Positions 8,522 through 17,587 of a stretch of 64,000 nucleotides of DNA are shown here, piece after piece; the stretch's first letter is position 1; every line of letters starts with the position of its first letter. The position numbers were made by a program, and so were the translations under genes. Location: NCBI GenBank assembly GCA_045642925.1, contig JAZUJW010000048.1, forward strand, positions 1 through 64,000, read 5' to 3'. The notes below the pieces were generated by a model. The model was not told the DNA's origin and ran no database searches. It saw only the letters and a list, made by a program, of their open reading frames with translations. Source of the stretch: Firm-04 sp045642925 (lineage in GTDB: Bacteria > Bacillota > Clostridia > Oscillospirales > Ruminococcaceae).

Positions 8522-9340
8522 ATGGAACAAAAAGCACGTAACCGCATGAGAAATCGTATCAGACGGCAAGATTTGATCGCACAGATTCGCAGTGACCGCC
8601 CCGCTTTTATCGTCTGGGTCGTCCTGCGTCTGATCATCATGGTCGTTGCCGTGCGTTCTGCGTCACAGCATCTCTGGGAAAGCTGCTTTGTCTGTCTGCT
8701 GGCGCTGATTTTGTTTTTAGCGCCGCCTTTTATAGAGAAAGCACTGCACATCAAATTGCCGACTGTGCTGGAAGTCACCATTTTCGTGTTCATTTTCTGT
8801 GCGGAGATTCTCGGCGAAATTGAATGCTATTACGTCAAATACACATATTGGGATACAATACTGCACACAGTCAACGGATTTCTGTTTGCAGCATTCGGAT
8901 TTTGTCTGGTTGATTTGCTCAACGAAAATAAAAAATTTAAATTTGAGCTTTCCCCGACCTTTCAGGCACTCGTTGCCTTCTGCTTTTCCATGACCATCGG
9001 CATCTTCTGGGAATTCTTTGAATTCAGCATGGATCACCTGTTTCAACTGGATATGCAGAAGGATACTATTATATATGGGTTTCAGTCAGTGACATTGGAT
9101 GAAACGGCGCAGAATATCCCCATCGCCGTTCAGGATATCGTGCAAACCACGATTCAACTGGCTGACGGCACAACACAAGTCATCAATGGCTATCTTGACA
9201 TCGGCTTGACAGACACCATCAAAGATTTATTCGTGAACTTCATCGGCGCAGTCGTCTTTTCTGTCATTGGCTGGATTTATGTGCAAAAGCGCGGAAAAAA
9301 CCGCATTGCAGCAGCATTCATTCCCGTTGTGGAAAAATGA
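8522..9340 (+). CDS. Predicted membrane protein, DUF2238/YjdF-like
   Basis: The start used is the ATG at 8522 with AAGGGAG eight bases upstream, giving 272 residues; longer in-frame starts lie in the leader. A basic N-terminus is followed by about six hydrophobic helices. The segments WDTILHTVNGFLFAAFGFCLVDLL and FWEFFEFSMDHLF resemble the His/Trp/Glu-containing core of the DUF2238 family of unknown function. A soluble loop of about 50 residues precedes the last helix. The next gene, also a membrane protein, is 18 bases downstream, so the two are probably co-transcribed. Function unknown. Confidence 0.7.
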   Translation: MEQKARNRMRNRIRRQDLIAQIRSDRPAFIVWVVLRLIIMVVAVRSASQHLWESCFVCLLALILFLAPPFIEKALHIKLPTVLEVTIFVFIFCAEILGEIECYYVKYTYWDTILHTVNGFLFAAFGFCLVDLLNENKKFKFELSPTFQALVAFCFSMTIGIFWEFFEFSMDHLFQLDMQKDTIIYGFQSVTLDETAQNIPIAVQDIVQTTIQLADGTTQVINGYLDIGLTDTIKDLFVNFIGAVVFSVIGWIYVQKRGKNRIAAAFIPVVEK

Positions 9341-9358
9341 CAAAAGGAGGCATCCTGT

Positions 9359-9736
9359 ATGACAAAACATCCCCGTATCAAAGCATGGATTCGCGCATTA
9401 GCCAACCCGCATTTACTACTTTGTGTCGGTGCTGCGTGGTTTTGTACCAACGGCTGGGCATACTGTGCCGCAGGCATCGGCTACTATATGGATTGGAATT
9501 GGCTGTTTCGCATCGGAAGCGTCTATCTTGGTATCCTATGGATGCCCGGCACACCCGAAAAACTGTTCACCTTCGGTCTGGCAATTCTGTTTTTGAAATG
9601 GTGGTTTCCGAATGACGAGAAAACGCTTGCCATGATACGTGGAAAATTAACATTGTTGAAAACAAAAACCCGTGAAGAATGGGGGAAAATCAAAAAATTT
9701 TTCCATATATCACGGAAAAACGGAATGAACGAATAA
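9359..9736 (+). CDS. Small membrane protein of unknown function
   Basis: This 125-residue protein has AAAGGAGG 8-9 bases before its ATG. It contains two or three hydrophobic segments (about 18-40 and 50-78) and ends in a basic amphipathic tail rich in Lys/Arg (about 88-120). I do not recognise the family. It follows the DUF2238-like gene closely, so the pair may work together in the membrane. Confidence 0.7.
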   Translation: MTKHPRIKAWIRALANPHLLLCVGAAWFCTNGWAYCAAGIGYYMDWNWLFRIGSVYLGILWMPGTPEKLFTFGLAILFLKWWFPNDEKTLAMIRGKLTLLKTKTREEWGKIKKFFHISRKNGMNE

Positions 9737-9772
9737 ATAAATATACGAATTTACGTGCGTTTCTATTTTAAC

Positions 9773-9841
9773 GTTTTCAACTTGTTGAATGTTGAAAACT
9801 GTTGAAGTGGCGTTGAAAACTTTGTTAATGTAGTTGAAAAG
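9773..9841. promoter_or_regulatory. Array of GTTGAAAA motifs at exact 21-bp intervals
   Basis: GTTGAAAA starts at 9791, 9812 and 9833, exactly 21 bases apart, and an inverted copy GTTTTCAAC lies at 9773-9781. Partial copies (GTTGAA) occur at 9784 and 9801. The 21-base phase equals two helical turns, as expected for a protein bound cooperatively on one face of the DNA. It lies 70-140 bases before the MATE gene start. Confidence 0.55.
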
Positions 9842-9913
9842 GACATAACTGCGTAAGGGAATTTGTTGAGAAACATTCCCCATTCGCGGCAGCAAAAAGG
9901 AGCGAAATTCTGC

Positions 9914-11284
9914 ATGACACAAAAAGAAGATCTGACACAAGGCACAGCGGGAACGGTTTTGATTCGATTCACCCTCCCGCTGTTTTTAAGCGTCTTTTTC
10001 CAGCAGCTATATAATATCGCAGATACGGCAATTGCAGGAAAATACATCGGTGAGGATGCACTGGCGGCAATCAGCGTCAGCTACCCCATCACCATGCTGT
10101 TCATGGCAGTGGCAATCGGCAGTCAGATCGGCTGCGGCGTGGTACTGGCAAAACTCTACGGCAGCAAACTCTATCAGCGTGTACATTCCTGCATTTCCAC
10201 CGCCATCATCAGCGGCGCGGTCATCTCGCTGATTCTGACGGCATTCGGCGTTTTGGCAAGTACCTCCCTGCTGAATCTGGTCGGCACACCGGACAATGTT
10301 TTTGCAGATGCCGACACCTATCTGAAAATCTACACGGGTGGATTTTTGTTTGTACATTTATATAATGTTATCACCGGCTTGTTCAGCAGTATGGGTGACA
10401 GCAAAACACCGCTGTATCTCCTGATTTTTTCTTCTCTTGGTAATATCGTGCTGGACTTGATTTTCGTCATTCAATGGAACAAGGGCATTGCAGGCTGTGC
10501 ATGGGCAACACTGATTGCGCAAGCGGCGGCTTGTGTACTGGCGCTGTACCTGCTGTACCGCAAGAAATGCAGTCTGCCGAAAAACGGCGCTGCACCGATC
10601 TTTTCATGGCGTGATTTTGGCGATATCGTAGGAATGTCGATTCCAAGCATCTTGCAGCAGAGTTTCATTTCTGTCGGTAATCTGTTCATTCAGAATTTCA
10701 TCAACGTGTTCGGTTCTTCCGTCGCGGCAGGGTACGGTGCAGCAATTAAGTTAAACACCTTTGCGTTAACCTGCTTTACAAACATGAGCAGTGGCATTTC
10801 CAGCTTTACTGCGCAGAATTTAGGCGCTGCCAAACCCGACCGTGTACGGCAGGGCTTCCGTGCCGGCATCCTCATGGCTTGCGGCACGGCAATCGTTTTT
10901 TCCCTCTGCTACGGCTTTTTCAGCGAACCACTCCTGCGGGTGTTCGCCAATCAGGAAACCAGTGCGCTGGCAATGGAAACCGGAAAGAACTTTTTGCGCA
11001 TCGTTTCACCATTTTACTGCATCATCTGCATCAAGATCCTCGCAGACGGCATTCTCCGCGGAAGCGGCAGTGTCGTTTACTTCATGATTGCAACCTTTGT
11101 TGACCTTGTGATGCGCGTAGTTCTCGCGTATTTTCTGAAAGGCCCCTATCAGGCAACAGGCATCTGGCTGGCATGGCCCGTCAGTTGGATCATTGCCACG
11201 GTGCTTTCCGTCAGTTTCTATCGTTCCAATGTCTGGTGCAAACATATTCGCAAAACCGAATCGACTTCGCAAAATAATTCATAA
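9914..11284 (+). CDS. MATE-family multidrug/cation antiporter
   Basis: The start chosen is the ATG at 9914 with AAGGAG 11 bases upstream; a TTG at 9863 is in frame but poorly placed. The 456-residue protein has 12 predicted membrane helices and the MATE signatures FLSVFFQQLYNIADTAIAGKYIG near the N-terminus and SSVAAGYGAAIKLNTFALTCFTNMSSGISSFTAQNLGA in the second half. MATE proteins export drugs or metabolites using Na+ or H+. The substrate cannot be read from sequence. No terminator is obvious downstream. Confidence 0.92.
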   Translation: MTQKEDLTQGTAGTVLIRFTLPLFLSVFFQQLYNIADTAIAGKYIGEDALAAISVSYPITMLFMAVAIGSQIGCGVVLAKLYGSKLYQRVHSCISTAIISGAVISLILTAFGVLASTSLLNLVGTPDNVFADADTYLKIYTGGFLFVHLYNVITGLFSSMGDSKTPLYLLIFSSLGNIVLDLIFVIQWNKGIAGCAWATLIAQAAACVLALYLLYRKKCSLPKNGAAPIFSWRDFGDIVGMSIPSILQQSFISVGNLFIQNFINVFGSSVAAGYGAAIKLNTFALTCFTNMSSGISSFTAQNLGAAKPDRVRQGFRAGILMACGTAIVFSLCYGFFSEPLLRVFANQETSALAMETGKNFLRIVSPFYCIICIKILADGILRGSGSVVYFMIATFVDLVMRVVLAYFLKGPYQATGIWLAWPVSWIIATVLSVSFYRSNVWCKHIRKTESTSQNNS

Positions 11285-11398
11285 TATAAAATGATAGAAA
11301 GCGCTTACTTTTTCAAAATTATGGAAATTTTTTCACATATCGAAAATCTGCAAATTGCAAAAAATCGCGTATTCATCCGATAAATTTGCAAAAATCCA

Positions 11399-11427
11399 TT
11401 GCATTTTTCTGAAAAATGTGCTACAAT
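11399..11427 (+). promoter_or_regulatory. Sigma-A promoter of the aminotransferase gene
   Basis: TTGCAT, 17 bases and TACAAT, 65 bases before the gene start, in an A/T-rich intergenic stretch. Confidence 0.65.
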
Positions 11428-11491
11428 AAATTGTTGAAGCATATTAATGCTATAAAATCATGATCTCATTCAGGAAGGATGGTACCCGTTT

Positions 11492-12775
11492 ATGGGAATC
11501 AAACCGTACAGTGAATGTTCACAAGATGAACTGCAGGCACTCTTGCAGGAAACCAAAGAGGCTTATGCTGCATTCCAAGCAAAGAAATTGAGTCTGAATA
11601 TGGCAAGAGGAAAACCTGCACCCGCACAGCTCGACCTCACCATGCCGATGCTTGACGCTCTGCCGTCAAGTTCCAACCTGATTTCAGAAAGCGGAGATGA
11701 CTGCCGCAACTACGGTGTACTGTCCGGTATTTCCGAAGTCAAAAAGCTGTTTGCAGAACTCATCGGTGCCAATCCCGATGAAATGTTCATCGGCGGCAAC
11801 TCCAGTCTGGAATTGATGTTCGCCTGCATTCAGATTGCCTATGTCAAGGGCATCGCAGGCTGCACACCGTGGAGCAAGCTCGACAATGTCAAGTTCCTCT
11901 GCCCTGTCCCCGGTTATGACCGTCATTTTGGTCTGACCGAATATTTCGGTGTCGAAATGATTCCTGTCCCCATGACAGAAGACGGCCCTGATATGGATAT
12001 GGTACAGAAATACGTTGAAAGCGATGATTCTGTCAAGGGCATCTGGTGCGTTCCGATTTACTCCAATCCGGGCGGTGTCGTTTACAGCGATGCGACCGTC
12101 CGCCGCTTCGCAGCACTCAAACCCGCTGCAAAAGATTTCCGTATCTTCTGGGATAATGCTTACTGCATCCACCACCTTGTCGAAAATCCGAAGCGCCCGC
12201 TGACCATCAATGCCGCCTGCAAGGAAACAGGCAATGAAGGCATCTTCTATCAGTTCATGTCCACCTCCAAGATCACATTCTCCGGCGGCGGCGTGGCTGC
12301 ATTCAATACCTCTGCGGAAAACCTCGCAGAACTTTCCAAACACCTCGGCGTACAGACCATCGGTTTCGATAAAGTCAACCAGATGCGTCACATCGCATTC
12401 TTCAAGGATGCAGCAGGTGTCAAGGCACACATGGAAAAGCATCGTCAGATTCTCAAGCCGAAGTTTGATGCGGTACTCGATATGCTCGATGCCGAAATCA
12501 AACCGCTTGGCATCGGCGCATGGACAAAACCCGAAGGCGGTTACTTCGTTTCTTTCAACGCTCCCAAAAACTGCGCAAAGCGTGTCGTGACGCTCTGCAA
12601 AGAGGGCGGCGTCACACTGACAGGCGCAGGCGCAACCTTCCCCTATAAGAAAGACCCCGATGACAGCAACATCCGCATTGCCCCGACTTATCCGACTGTA
12701 GAGGAGCTTAAGCTGGCAATGGAACTGTTCTGCATCTGTGTCAAGTATGCTGCACTGGAACAGCTTGTCAAATAA
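11492..12775 (+). CDS. PLP aminotransferase, Aminotran_MocR (aspartate aminotransferase-like) type
   Basis: The 427-residue fold-type I aminotransferase has the conserved N-terminal LSLNMARGKPAPAQLDL segment typical of the PF12897 family, whose studied members transaminate aspartate with 2-oxoglutarate. The PLP lysine is K260 in STSKITFSGGG. Other cofactor contacts are GGNSSLE, IYSNPGG and DNAY. It is a free enzyme without a DNA-binding domain. AGGAAGGA precedes the ATG by 12 bases. It is monocistronic. Aspartate is the likely amino donor, but other substrates are possible. Confidence 0.85.
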   Translation: MGIKPYSECSQDELQALLQETKEAYAAFQAKKLSLNMARGKPAPAQLDLTMPMLDALPSSSNLISESGDDCRNYGVLSGISEVKKLFAELIGANPDEMFIGGNSSLELMFACIQIAYVKGIAGCTPWSKLDNVKFLCPVPGYDRHFGLTEYFGVEMIPVPMTEDGPDMDMVQKYVESDDSVKGIWCVPIYSNPGGVVYSDATVRRFAALKPAAKDFRIFWDNAYCIHHLVENPKRPLTINAACKETGNEGIFYQFMSTSKITFSGGGVAAFNTSAENLAELSKHLGVQTIGFDKVNQMRHIAFFKDAAGVKAHMEKHRQILKPKFDAVLDMLDAEIKPLGIGAWTKPEGGYFVSFNAPKNCAKRVVTLCKEGGVTLTGAGATFPYKKDPDDSNIRIAPTYPTVEELKLAMELFCICVKYAALEQLVK

Positions 12776-12791
12776 TCAGCCAATTGTCGTT

Positions 12792-12923
12792 CCTGAGATA
12801 TTGCGTTCGTTGATGCACTGCGGCGTGATGATTCCGCGCAGGAATTCCAACGGTACGATGCTCCGATATCTTAGGCACTAGGTATAAAAAGAACGAGCAG
12901 CGGACAAGCTGCTCGTTCTTTTT
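12792..12923 (+). ncRNA. Candidate structured RNA ending in a terminator
   Basis: After the aminotransferase stop three nested stems are visible. CCTGAGATAT (12792-12801) pairs with ATATCTTAGG (12866-12875), CGTTG (12808-12812) with CAACG (12848-12852), and CTGCG (12818-12822) with CGCAG (12837-12841). An intrinsic terminator follows. It may be a small RNA processed from the aminotransferase 3' end, or only a structured UTR. No known RNA family was recognised. Confidence 0.35.
12886..12923. terminator. Strong bidirectional intrinsic terminator
   Basis: AAAAAGAACGAGCAGC and GCTGCTCGTTCTTTTT form a perfect 16-bp stem around a six-base loop. Confidence 0.9.
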
Positions 12924-13036
12924 CCCTCTTATCATATACCAAATGAAATCTAACTATTTGTGCAGGATGCATACGAGAGATTGAACTTTTGTGTATGTTT
13001 TATGATTCCTTTACTAATCATTGTTCAAAATGGCTA

Positions 13037-13065
13037 TTGCATTTTTGTTCATAATCGGGTATAAT
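13037..13065 (+). promoter_or_regulatory. Sigma-A promoter of the glgP operon
   Basis: TTGCAT (13037-13042), 17 bases, TATAAT (13060-13065). The transcript would begin near 13072. Its leader of about 130 bases contains two hairpins, an 8-bp stem at 13081-13112 and CCGATG/CATCGG at about 13142-13159, before the glgP start. Confidence 0.85.
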
Positions 13066-13204
13066 AGTAAGGTGTTCTATTGTGCCGTCAGCAGTCCAAC
13101 GTGTCGGCGGCACGAAACGCAGAAATATATCTACCCACGCCCGATGACTTTACATCGGCAGCAACCAAATGATGGATTTACGTTGGAGAATGGAGTATAA
13201 TGCT

Positions 13205-15592
13205 ATGGCAAAACAATTCGAAAAAGTCAAGCAGGATTTTCTGAACCGCCTTTCCGCACAGTACAACGTCACTCCAAATGAAGCAAGTGACAAGCAGATC
13301 TATAACGCACTGTCGTCTGTGATCTGCGAACTGATGAAAAACAAGCGTCAGAAATTCATGAACCATGTCAATTCGACCGGTCAGAAACAAGTTTTCTACC
13401 TCTCAATGGAATTTCTGATGGGACGTTCCCTGAAAACCAGTTTGTACAATCTCGAACTTGCGGACGATGTCAACAAAATGCTGAAACAGTATGACATCAA
13501 TCTCGAACGCATCTATGACTACGAACCTGATGCAGGTCTTGGCAACGGCGGTCTTGGTCGTCTGGCGGCTTGCTATCTGGACGGTCTTGCTACAACAGGC
13601 TATCCCGCAACAGGTCACAGCATTTGCTACGAATACGGTATTTTCAAGCAGCAGCTTGAAGAAGGCTGGCAGACCGAACTTCCCGACAACTGGCTGCCCG
13701 GCGGCGAAGTCTGGCTCGACCCCAAGCCCGAACAGGCAATCGAAGTTCACTTCGAAGGCGATTTGGAAGAATACTGGGATCAGCAGTACCACCACATCTC
13801 CCACGTCAATTACAGCACCGTTACCGCAATCCCCTATGATATGTATGTTTCGGGCTACAACAGCTCCGCCGTTTCTGTTTTAAGACTGTGGTCTGCAAAA
13901 GCACCGAGTTTCGATATGGCAATGTTCAATCAGGGCGACTACACCAAGGCGCTCGGTCAGAATTCTATTGCCAATGCCATTTCTAAGGTTCTCTATCCGA
14001 ACGACAACCACCTGGAAGGCAAATCGCTCCGTCTGCGTCAACAGTATTTCCTCTGTGCTGCCGCTGTCGGCGACATCGTCAATAACCACATGAGCGTTTA
14101 CGGCACACTGGATAACCTTGCAGATAAAGTTGCCATCCATATCAATGATACCCACCCGACACTCGCCATTCCCGAATTGATGCGCATTTTGCTCGATGAC
14201 TGCGGCTATGGCTGGGATAAGGCATGGAACATCACCACCAGAGTTTTCGCCTACACCAACCACACGGTCATGGCAGAAGCACTCGAAAAGTGGGACATCA
14301 ACCTTGTACGCCGCGTAATTCCGCGTATCTTCTCAATTATCGTGGAAATTAACAACCGTTACTGCGCAGGTGTTTATCAGCGCAACGGCAATGACAGCGC
14401 TAAAACCACCAGAATGTCCATCGTTCAGGATAACATGATCCACATGGCAAAGCTTTGCGTTGCGGCATCGCACAATGTCAACGGCGTTTCCAAGCTGCAT
14501 TCCGAAATCATCAAGAACAACGTATTCCATGATGAATTCTGCGATACACCGCAGAAATTCACAAATGTCACCAACGGCATCGCTTACCGCCGCTGGCTGT
14601 ACCAGTCCAACCATGCTCTGACCGAACTGCTGCATGACACTATCGGCGGACAGTTCCTCAAGAATGCCGCTGAACTGGAGAAATTCCGCAAGTTCGAAAA
14701 TGATGAGGATGTCCTCAAGCGTCTGATGGCAGTCAAGCGCAGCAATAAGGAAAGCTTCGCAAAATATGTCAAGCAGAAAAGCGGCATCATCCTCAACCCC
14801 GACAGCGTTTTTGATGTACAGGTCAAGCCTCTGCACGAATACAAGCGTCAGCACCTCAATGCACTGAACATCATTGCCGATTACCTCACGCTGATCGAAA
14901 ATCCGAATCTGGATTTTGCACCGAAAACCTATATTTTCGCGGCAAAAGCTGCCCCCGGCTACTACCTTGCCAAGCAGATCATCAAGATGATCTGGTCGCT
15001 CTCGGAGGAAATCCGCAAGAACCCCCGCATCAGCGAAAAGCTTTCTGTCGTATTCCTCGAAAACTACTGCGTCACGCTCTCTGAACTCCTGATGCCCGCT
15101 TCCGACTTCTCCGAACAGATTTCGCTCGCAGGTACGGAAGCTTCCGGCACGGGTAACATGAAGCTGATGCTCAACGGCGCTGTCACCATCGGTACACTCG
15201 ACGGCGCAAATATCGAAATCAAAGAAGCCGCAGGCGATGACAACATCATCATCTTCGGTATGAAGACGGAAGAAGTCAACCAGCGCAAGCCCGGCTACCG
15301 TCCGCAGGCAATTTACGACCAGCACTGCCTGATCCGTTCCTGCATCGACCGTATCAACCGCGGCATCAATGGCTGCACCTTCACCGAAATCGCAACCTCC
15401 CTCCGCACACAAGACCCCTATATGGTACTCGCCGACTTCGACAGCTATCGTGCGGCACAGGGCTATGCGGCACAGTGTTATGCAGACAAAATGAAGTTCG
15501 CCAAGATGAGCCTGAACAATATCGCAGGTGCAGGCATCTTCTCCGCAGACCGTGCCGTAGACGAGTACGCAAAGAATATCTGGAATCTGTAA
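13205..15592 (+). CDS. glgP: Glycogen/alpha-glucan phosphorylase
   Basis: The enzyme splits alpha-1,4-glucan from non-reducing ends with phosphate to give glucose 1-phosphate. The start chosen is the ATG at 13205 (MAKQFEK), with GGAG ten bases upstream, giving 795 residues, the normal family length. The PLP-binding lysine is K653 in EASGTGNMKLMLNGA. The phosphorylase N-terminal FYLSMEFLMGR and DAGLGNGGLGRLAACYLD motifs are present. It has no membrane segment. It heads a probable operon with a GH13 enzyme, consistent with turnover of internal or imported glucan. Confidence 0.97.
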   Translation: MAKQFEKVKQDFLNRLSAQYNVTPNEASDKQIYNALSSVICELMKNKRQKFMNHVNSTGQKQVFYLSMEFLMGRSLKTSLYNLELADDVNKMLKQYDINLERIYDYEPDAGLGNGGLGRLAACYLDGLATTGYPATGHSICYEYGIFKQQLEEGWQTELPDNWLPGGEVWLDPKPEQAIEVHFEGDLEEYWDQQYHHISHVNYSTVTAIPYDMYVSGYNSSAVSVLRLWSAKAPSFDMAMFNQGDYTKALGQNSIANAISKVLYPNDNHLEGKSLRLRQQYFLCAAAVGDIVNNHMSVYGTLDNLADKVAIHINDTHPTLAIPELMRILLDDCGYGWDKAWNITTRVFAYTNHTVMAEALEKWDINLVRRVIPRIFSIIVEINNRYCAGVYQRNGNDSAKTTRMSIVQDNMIHMAKLCVAASHNVNGVSKLHSEIIKNNVFHDEFCDTPQKFTNVTNGIAYRRWLYQSNHALTELLHDTIGGQFLKNAAELEKFRKFENDEDVLKRLMAVKRSNKESFAKYVKQKSGIILNPDSVFDVQVKPLHEYKRQHLNALNIIADYLTLIENPNLDFAPKTYIFAAKAAPGYYLAKQIIKMIWSLSEEIRKNPRISEKLSVVFLENYCVTLSELLMPASDFSEQISLAGTEASGTGNMKLMLNGAVTIGTLDGANIEIKEAAGDDNIIIFGMKTEEVNQRKPGYRPQAIYDQHCLIRSCIDRINRGINGCTFTEIATSLRTQDPYMVLADFDSYRAAQGYAAQCYADKMKFAKMSLNNIAGAGIFSADRAVDEYAKNIWNL

Positions 15593-15612
15593 TTTCATGA
15601 CAGCAGCAAACA

Positions 15613-15635
15613 CGGGCGGTCAGGCTGACCGCCCG
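15613..15635 (+). other. Intercistronic hairpin
   Basis: CGGGCGGTCAG and CTGACCGCCCG form an 11-bp GC-rich stem, but no T run follows. It is more likely a processing or stability element between glgP and the GH13 gene than a terminator. Confidence 0.55.
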
Positions 15636-15681
15636 CTTGTGCGCCGTCCATCGGCAGATGCCTGAATGGAGAATCAATTGT

Positions 15682-17556
15682 ATGAAACAAATCTATGATA
15701 GTTGGAATCGCGCTTATAAAAGTGTGTTCGGCGCACTGCGCAGAAATGAGCCGTGTACTTTCACCATTTGCCTCCCGAAACACACAAAACTGGATTCCAA
15801 CCCGATGCTTGTGTTATTCCGTGTGGGCATGAAAGAACGCTTTGTCCCCATGAATACAGTCTATGAAGCAGGCGATGAGGTCTATTACAGTGCCACTTGC
15901 TCTGCCAATATCCCCGGTGTGCATCATTATTATTTTGCATACATGGTTGACCGTCAATGGCATTATGTCAAGAAAGCGGCGGGACATGAGGGGACGATCA
16001 GCGGCGGTGATTTGTTCCAATTGACTGTCTACGATGAACATTATGAAACGCCCGATTTTCTCAAAGGCGGTGTCATGTACCAGATTTTCCCCGACCGCTT
16101 CTGCAAAAGCGGCAAAGAACATGACAATGTCCCGAATGACCGCGTCCTGCGCAATGACTGGGGCGGCACTCCATATTATCGCCCCGACCACAACGGTCAT
16201 GTCTGGAACAACGACTACTTCGGCGGCGACTTGGATGGCATCATCCAGAAATTACCGTATCTGAATGATTTGGGTGTCACCTGCATTTACCTCAACCCCA
16301 TTTTTGAAGCACATGAAAATCACCGTTACAATACTGCAAATTATCGCAAAGTTGACCCGCTTCTTGGTACAAATCAGGACTTCGCACGCCTTTGCAGTGA
16401 AGCCGCACGCTACGGCATCAGCGTCATTCTGGACGGTGTTTTCTCCCATACGGGCGCAGACAGCATCTACTTCAACAAATTCGGACGCTATCCGGAAAAC
16501 GGCGCGTTCAATACCCCCGAAAGCCCCTATTATAAATGGTACTGCTTCCACAATTACCCCCATTCCTACGAAGCATGGTGGGGCATCGACACACTGCCGA
16601 ATGTTCACGAAAATGAACCCGAATACACCGATTATATCTGCGGTCGCGGCGGCGTGCTGGAATATTGGATGTCACAGGGTGCGGCAGGCTTCCGTCTGGA
16701 TGTGGCGGACGAACTGCCCAACGAATTCCTCGAACATCTGCACGATTGCGTAAAGGGCTATGATAACGACAAAATCGTTATCGGCGAAGTCTGGGAGGAC
16801 GCTTCCAATAAGGAAGCCTACGGCGAAAAACGCCGCTATCTCCTCGGCGGTCAGCTTGACAGTGTCATGAACTACCCGTTCCGCACCGCCATTATGCGCT
16901 ATATGGGCGGATGCAGTCCTTTCGAATTCCGCGAATGCATCATGACCATTCTCGAAAATTACCCGAAGCCGACCGTCGATGTGCTGATGAACTTCGTTTC
17001 TACGCATGACATCGAACGTGCCATTACGGTACTTGGCGGCGAACCTGCAAATGGCAGAGGCAAAGACTGGATGGCAGAACGCCGTCTTACGCCACAGCAG
17101 TACGAAATCGGCAAGAAAAAGCTGAAATGTGCAATGGCACTGCAATTCTTCCTGCCGGGTGTGCCAAGCATCTACTACGGCGACGAAGCCGGTCTGGATG
17201 GCTACGGCGATCCGTTCAACCGCCGATGCTTCCCATGGGGACATGAAGATTTCGATTTGATTTCCTATACCCAGAACCTCTCCCGCATCCGCAAAATGTC
17301 GAAAGTATTCATTGACGGCAGACTCAAATTCCTGACGCTTTCCAATGATTATATCATTTTCGCAAGATATCACGAACATGACCGCAAGGCAATGGTCATT
17401 GCCGTCAACCGTTCCGACCACGACATTGTGATTGACGTTGACCACGAAGATTTCAACGACCGCTACACCCTCTTTAGCGTGGTGTATGGCGATTCTCAAG
17501 GCTGCTGCATCAATCTCCCCGCTTACGGATTTGTCGCAGTCAAAGTGGAACTGTAA
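15682..17556 (+). CDS. GH13 alpha-glucan hydrolase (neopullulanase/cyclomaltodextrinase-like)
   Basis: The ATG at 15682 with GGAGA upstream gives 624 residues. An N-terminal beta domain (about 1-125) is typical of the neopullulanase/maltogenic amylase subgroup. The catalytic barrel follows from GGVMYQIFPDRF. Predicted active-site residues are nucleophile D340 (GFRLDVADE), acid/base E369 (IGEVWED) and D443 (STHDIE). There is no signal peptide, so it would cut imported or stored alpha-glucans, producing chains for the phosphorylase encoded upstream. The next gene follows after 31 bases. Confidence 0.9.
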   Translation: MKQIYDSWNRAYKSVFGALRRNEPCTFTICLPKHTKLDSNPMLVLFRVGMKERFVPMNTVYEAGDEVYYSATCSANIPGVHHYYFAYMVDRQWHYVKKAAGHEGTISGGDLFQLTVYDEHYETPDFLKGGVMYQIFPDRFCKSGKEHDNVPNDRVLRNDWGGTPYYRPDHNGHVWNNDYFGGDLDGIIQKLPYLNDLGVTCIYLNPIFEAHENHRYNTANYRKVDPLLGTNQDFARLCSEAARYGISVILDGVFSHTGADSIYFNKFGRYPENGAFNTPESPYYKWYCFHNYPHSYEAWWGIDTLPNVHENEPEYTDYICGRGGVLEYWMSQGAAGFRLDVADELPNEFLEHLHDCVKGYDNDKIVIGEVWEDASNKEAYGEKRRYLLGGQLDSVMNYPFRTAIMRYMGGCSPFEFRECIMTILENYPKPTVDVLMNFVSTHDIERAITVLGGEPANGRGKDWMAERRLTPQQYEIGKKKLKCAMALQFFLPGVPSIYYGDEAGLDGYGDPFNRRCFPWGHEDFDLISYTQNLSRIRKMSKVFIDGRLKFLTLSNDYIIFARYHEHDRKAMVIAVNRSDHDIVIDVDHEDFNDRYTLFSVVYGDSQGCCINLPAYGFVAVKVEL

Positions 17557-17587
17557 TCCCCCATTTTCCTGATGAAAGGACGATCTC

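Noticed and set aside
11296..11309. AGAAAGCGCTTACT, resembling a CcpA cre site
   Set aside because: It has the AAGCGCTT core but misses both outer bases of the consensus and lies about 90 bases upstream of the -35 box. Not strong enough to call.
11470..11495. GGATGGTACCC near the aminotransferase start, resembling the T-box GGTGGTACC motif
   Set aside because: No specifier loop, antiterminator or terminator is present, and the motif overlaps the ribosome site.
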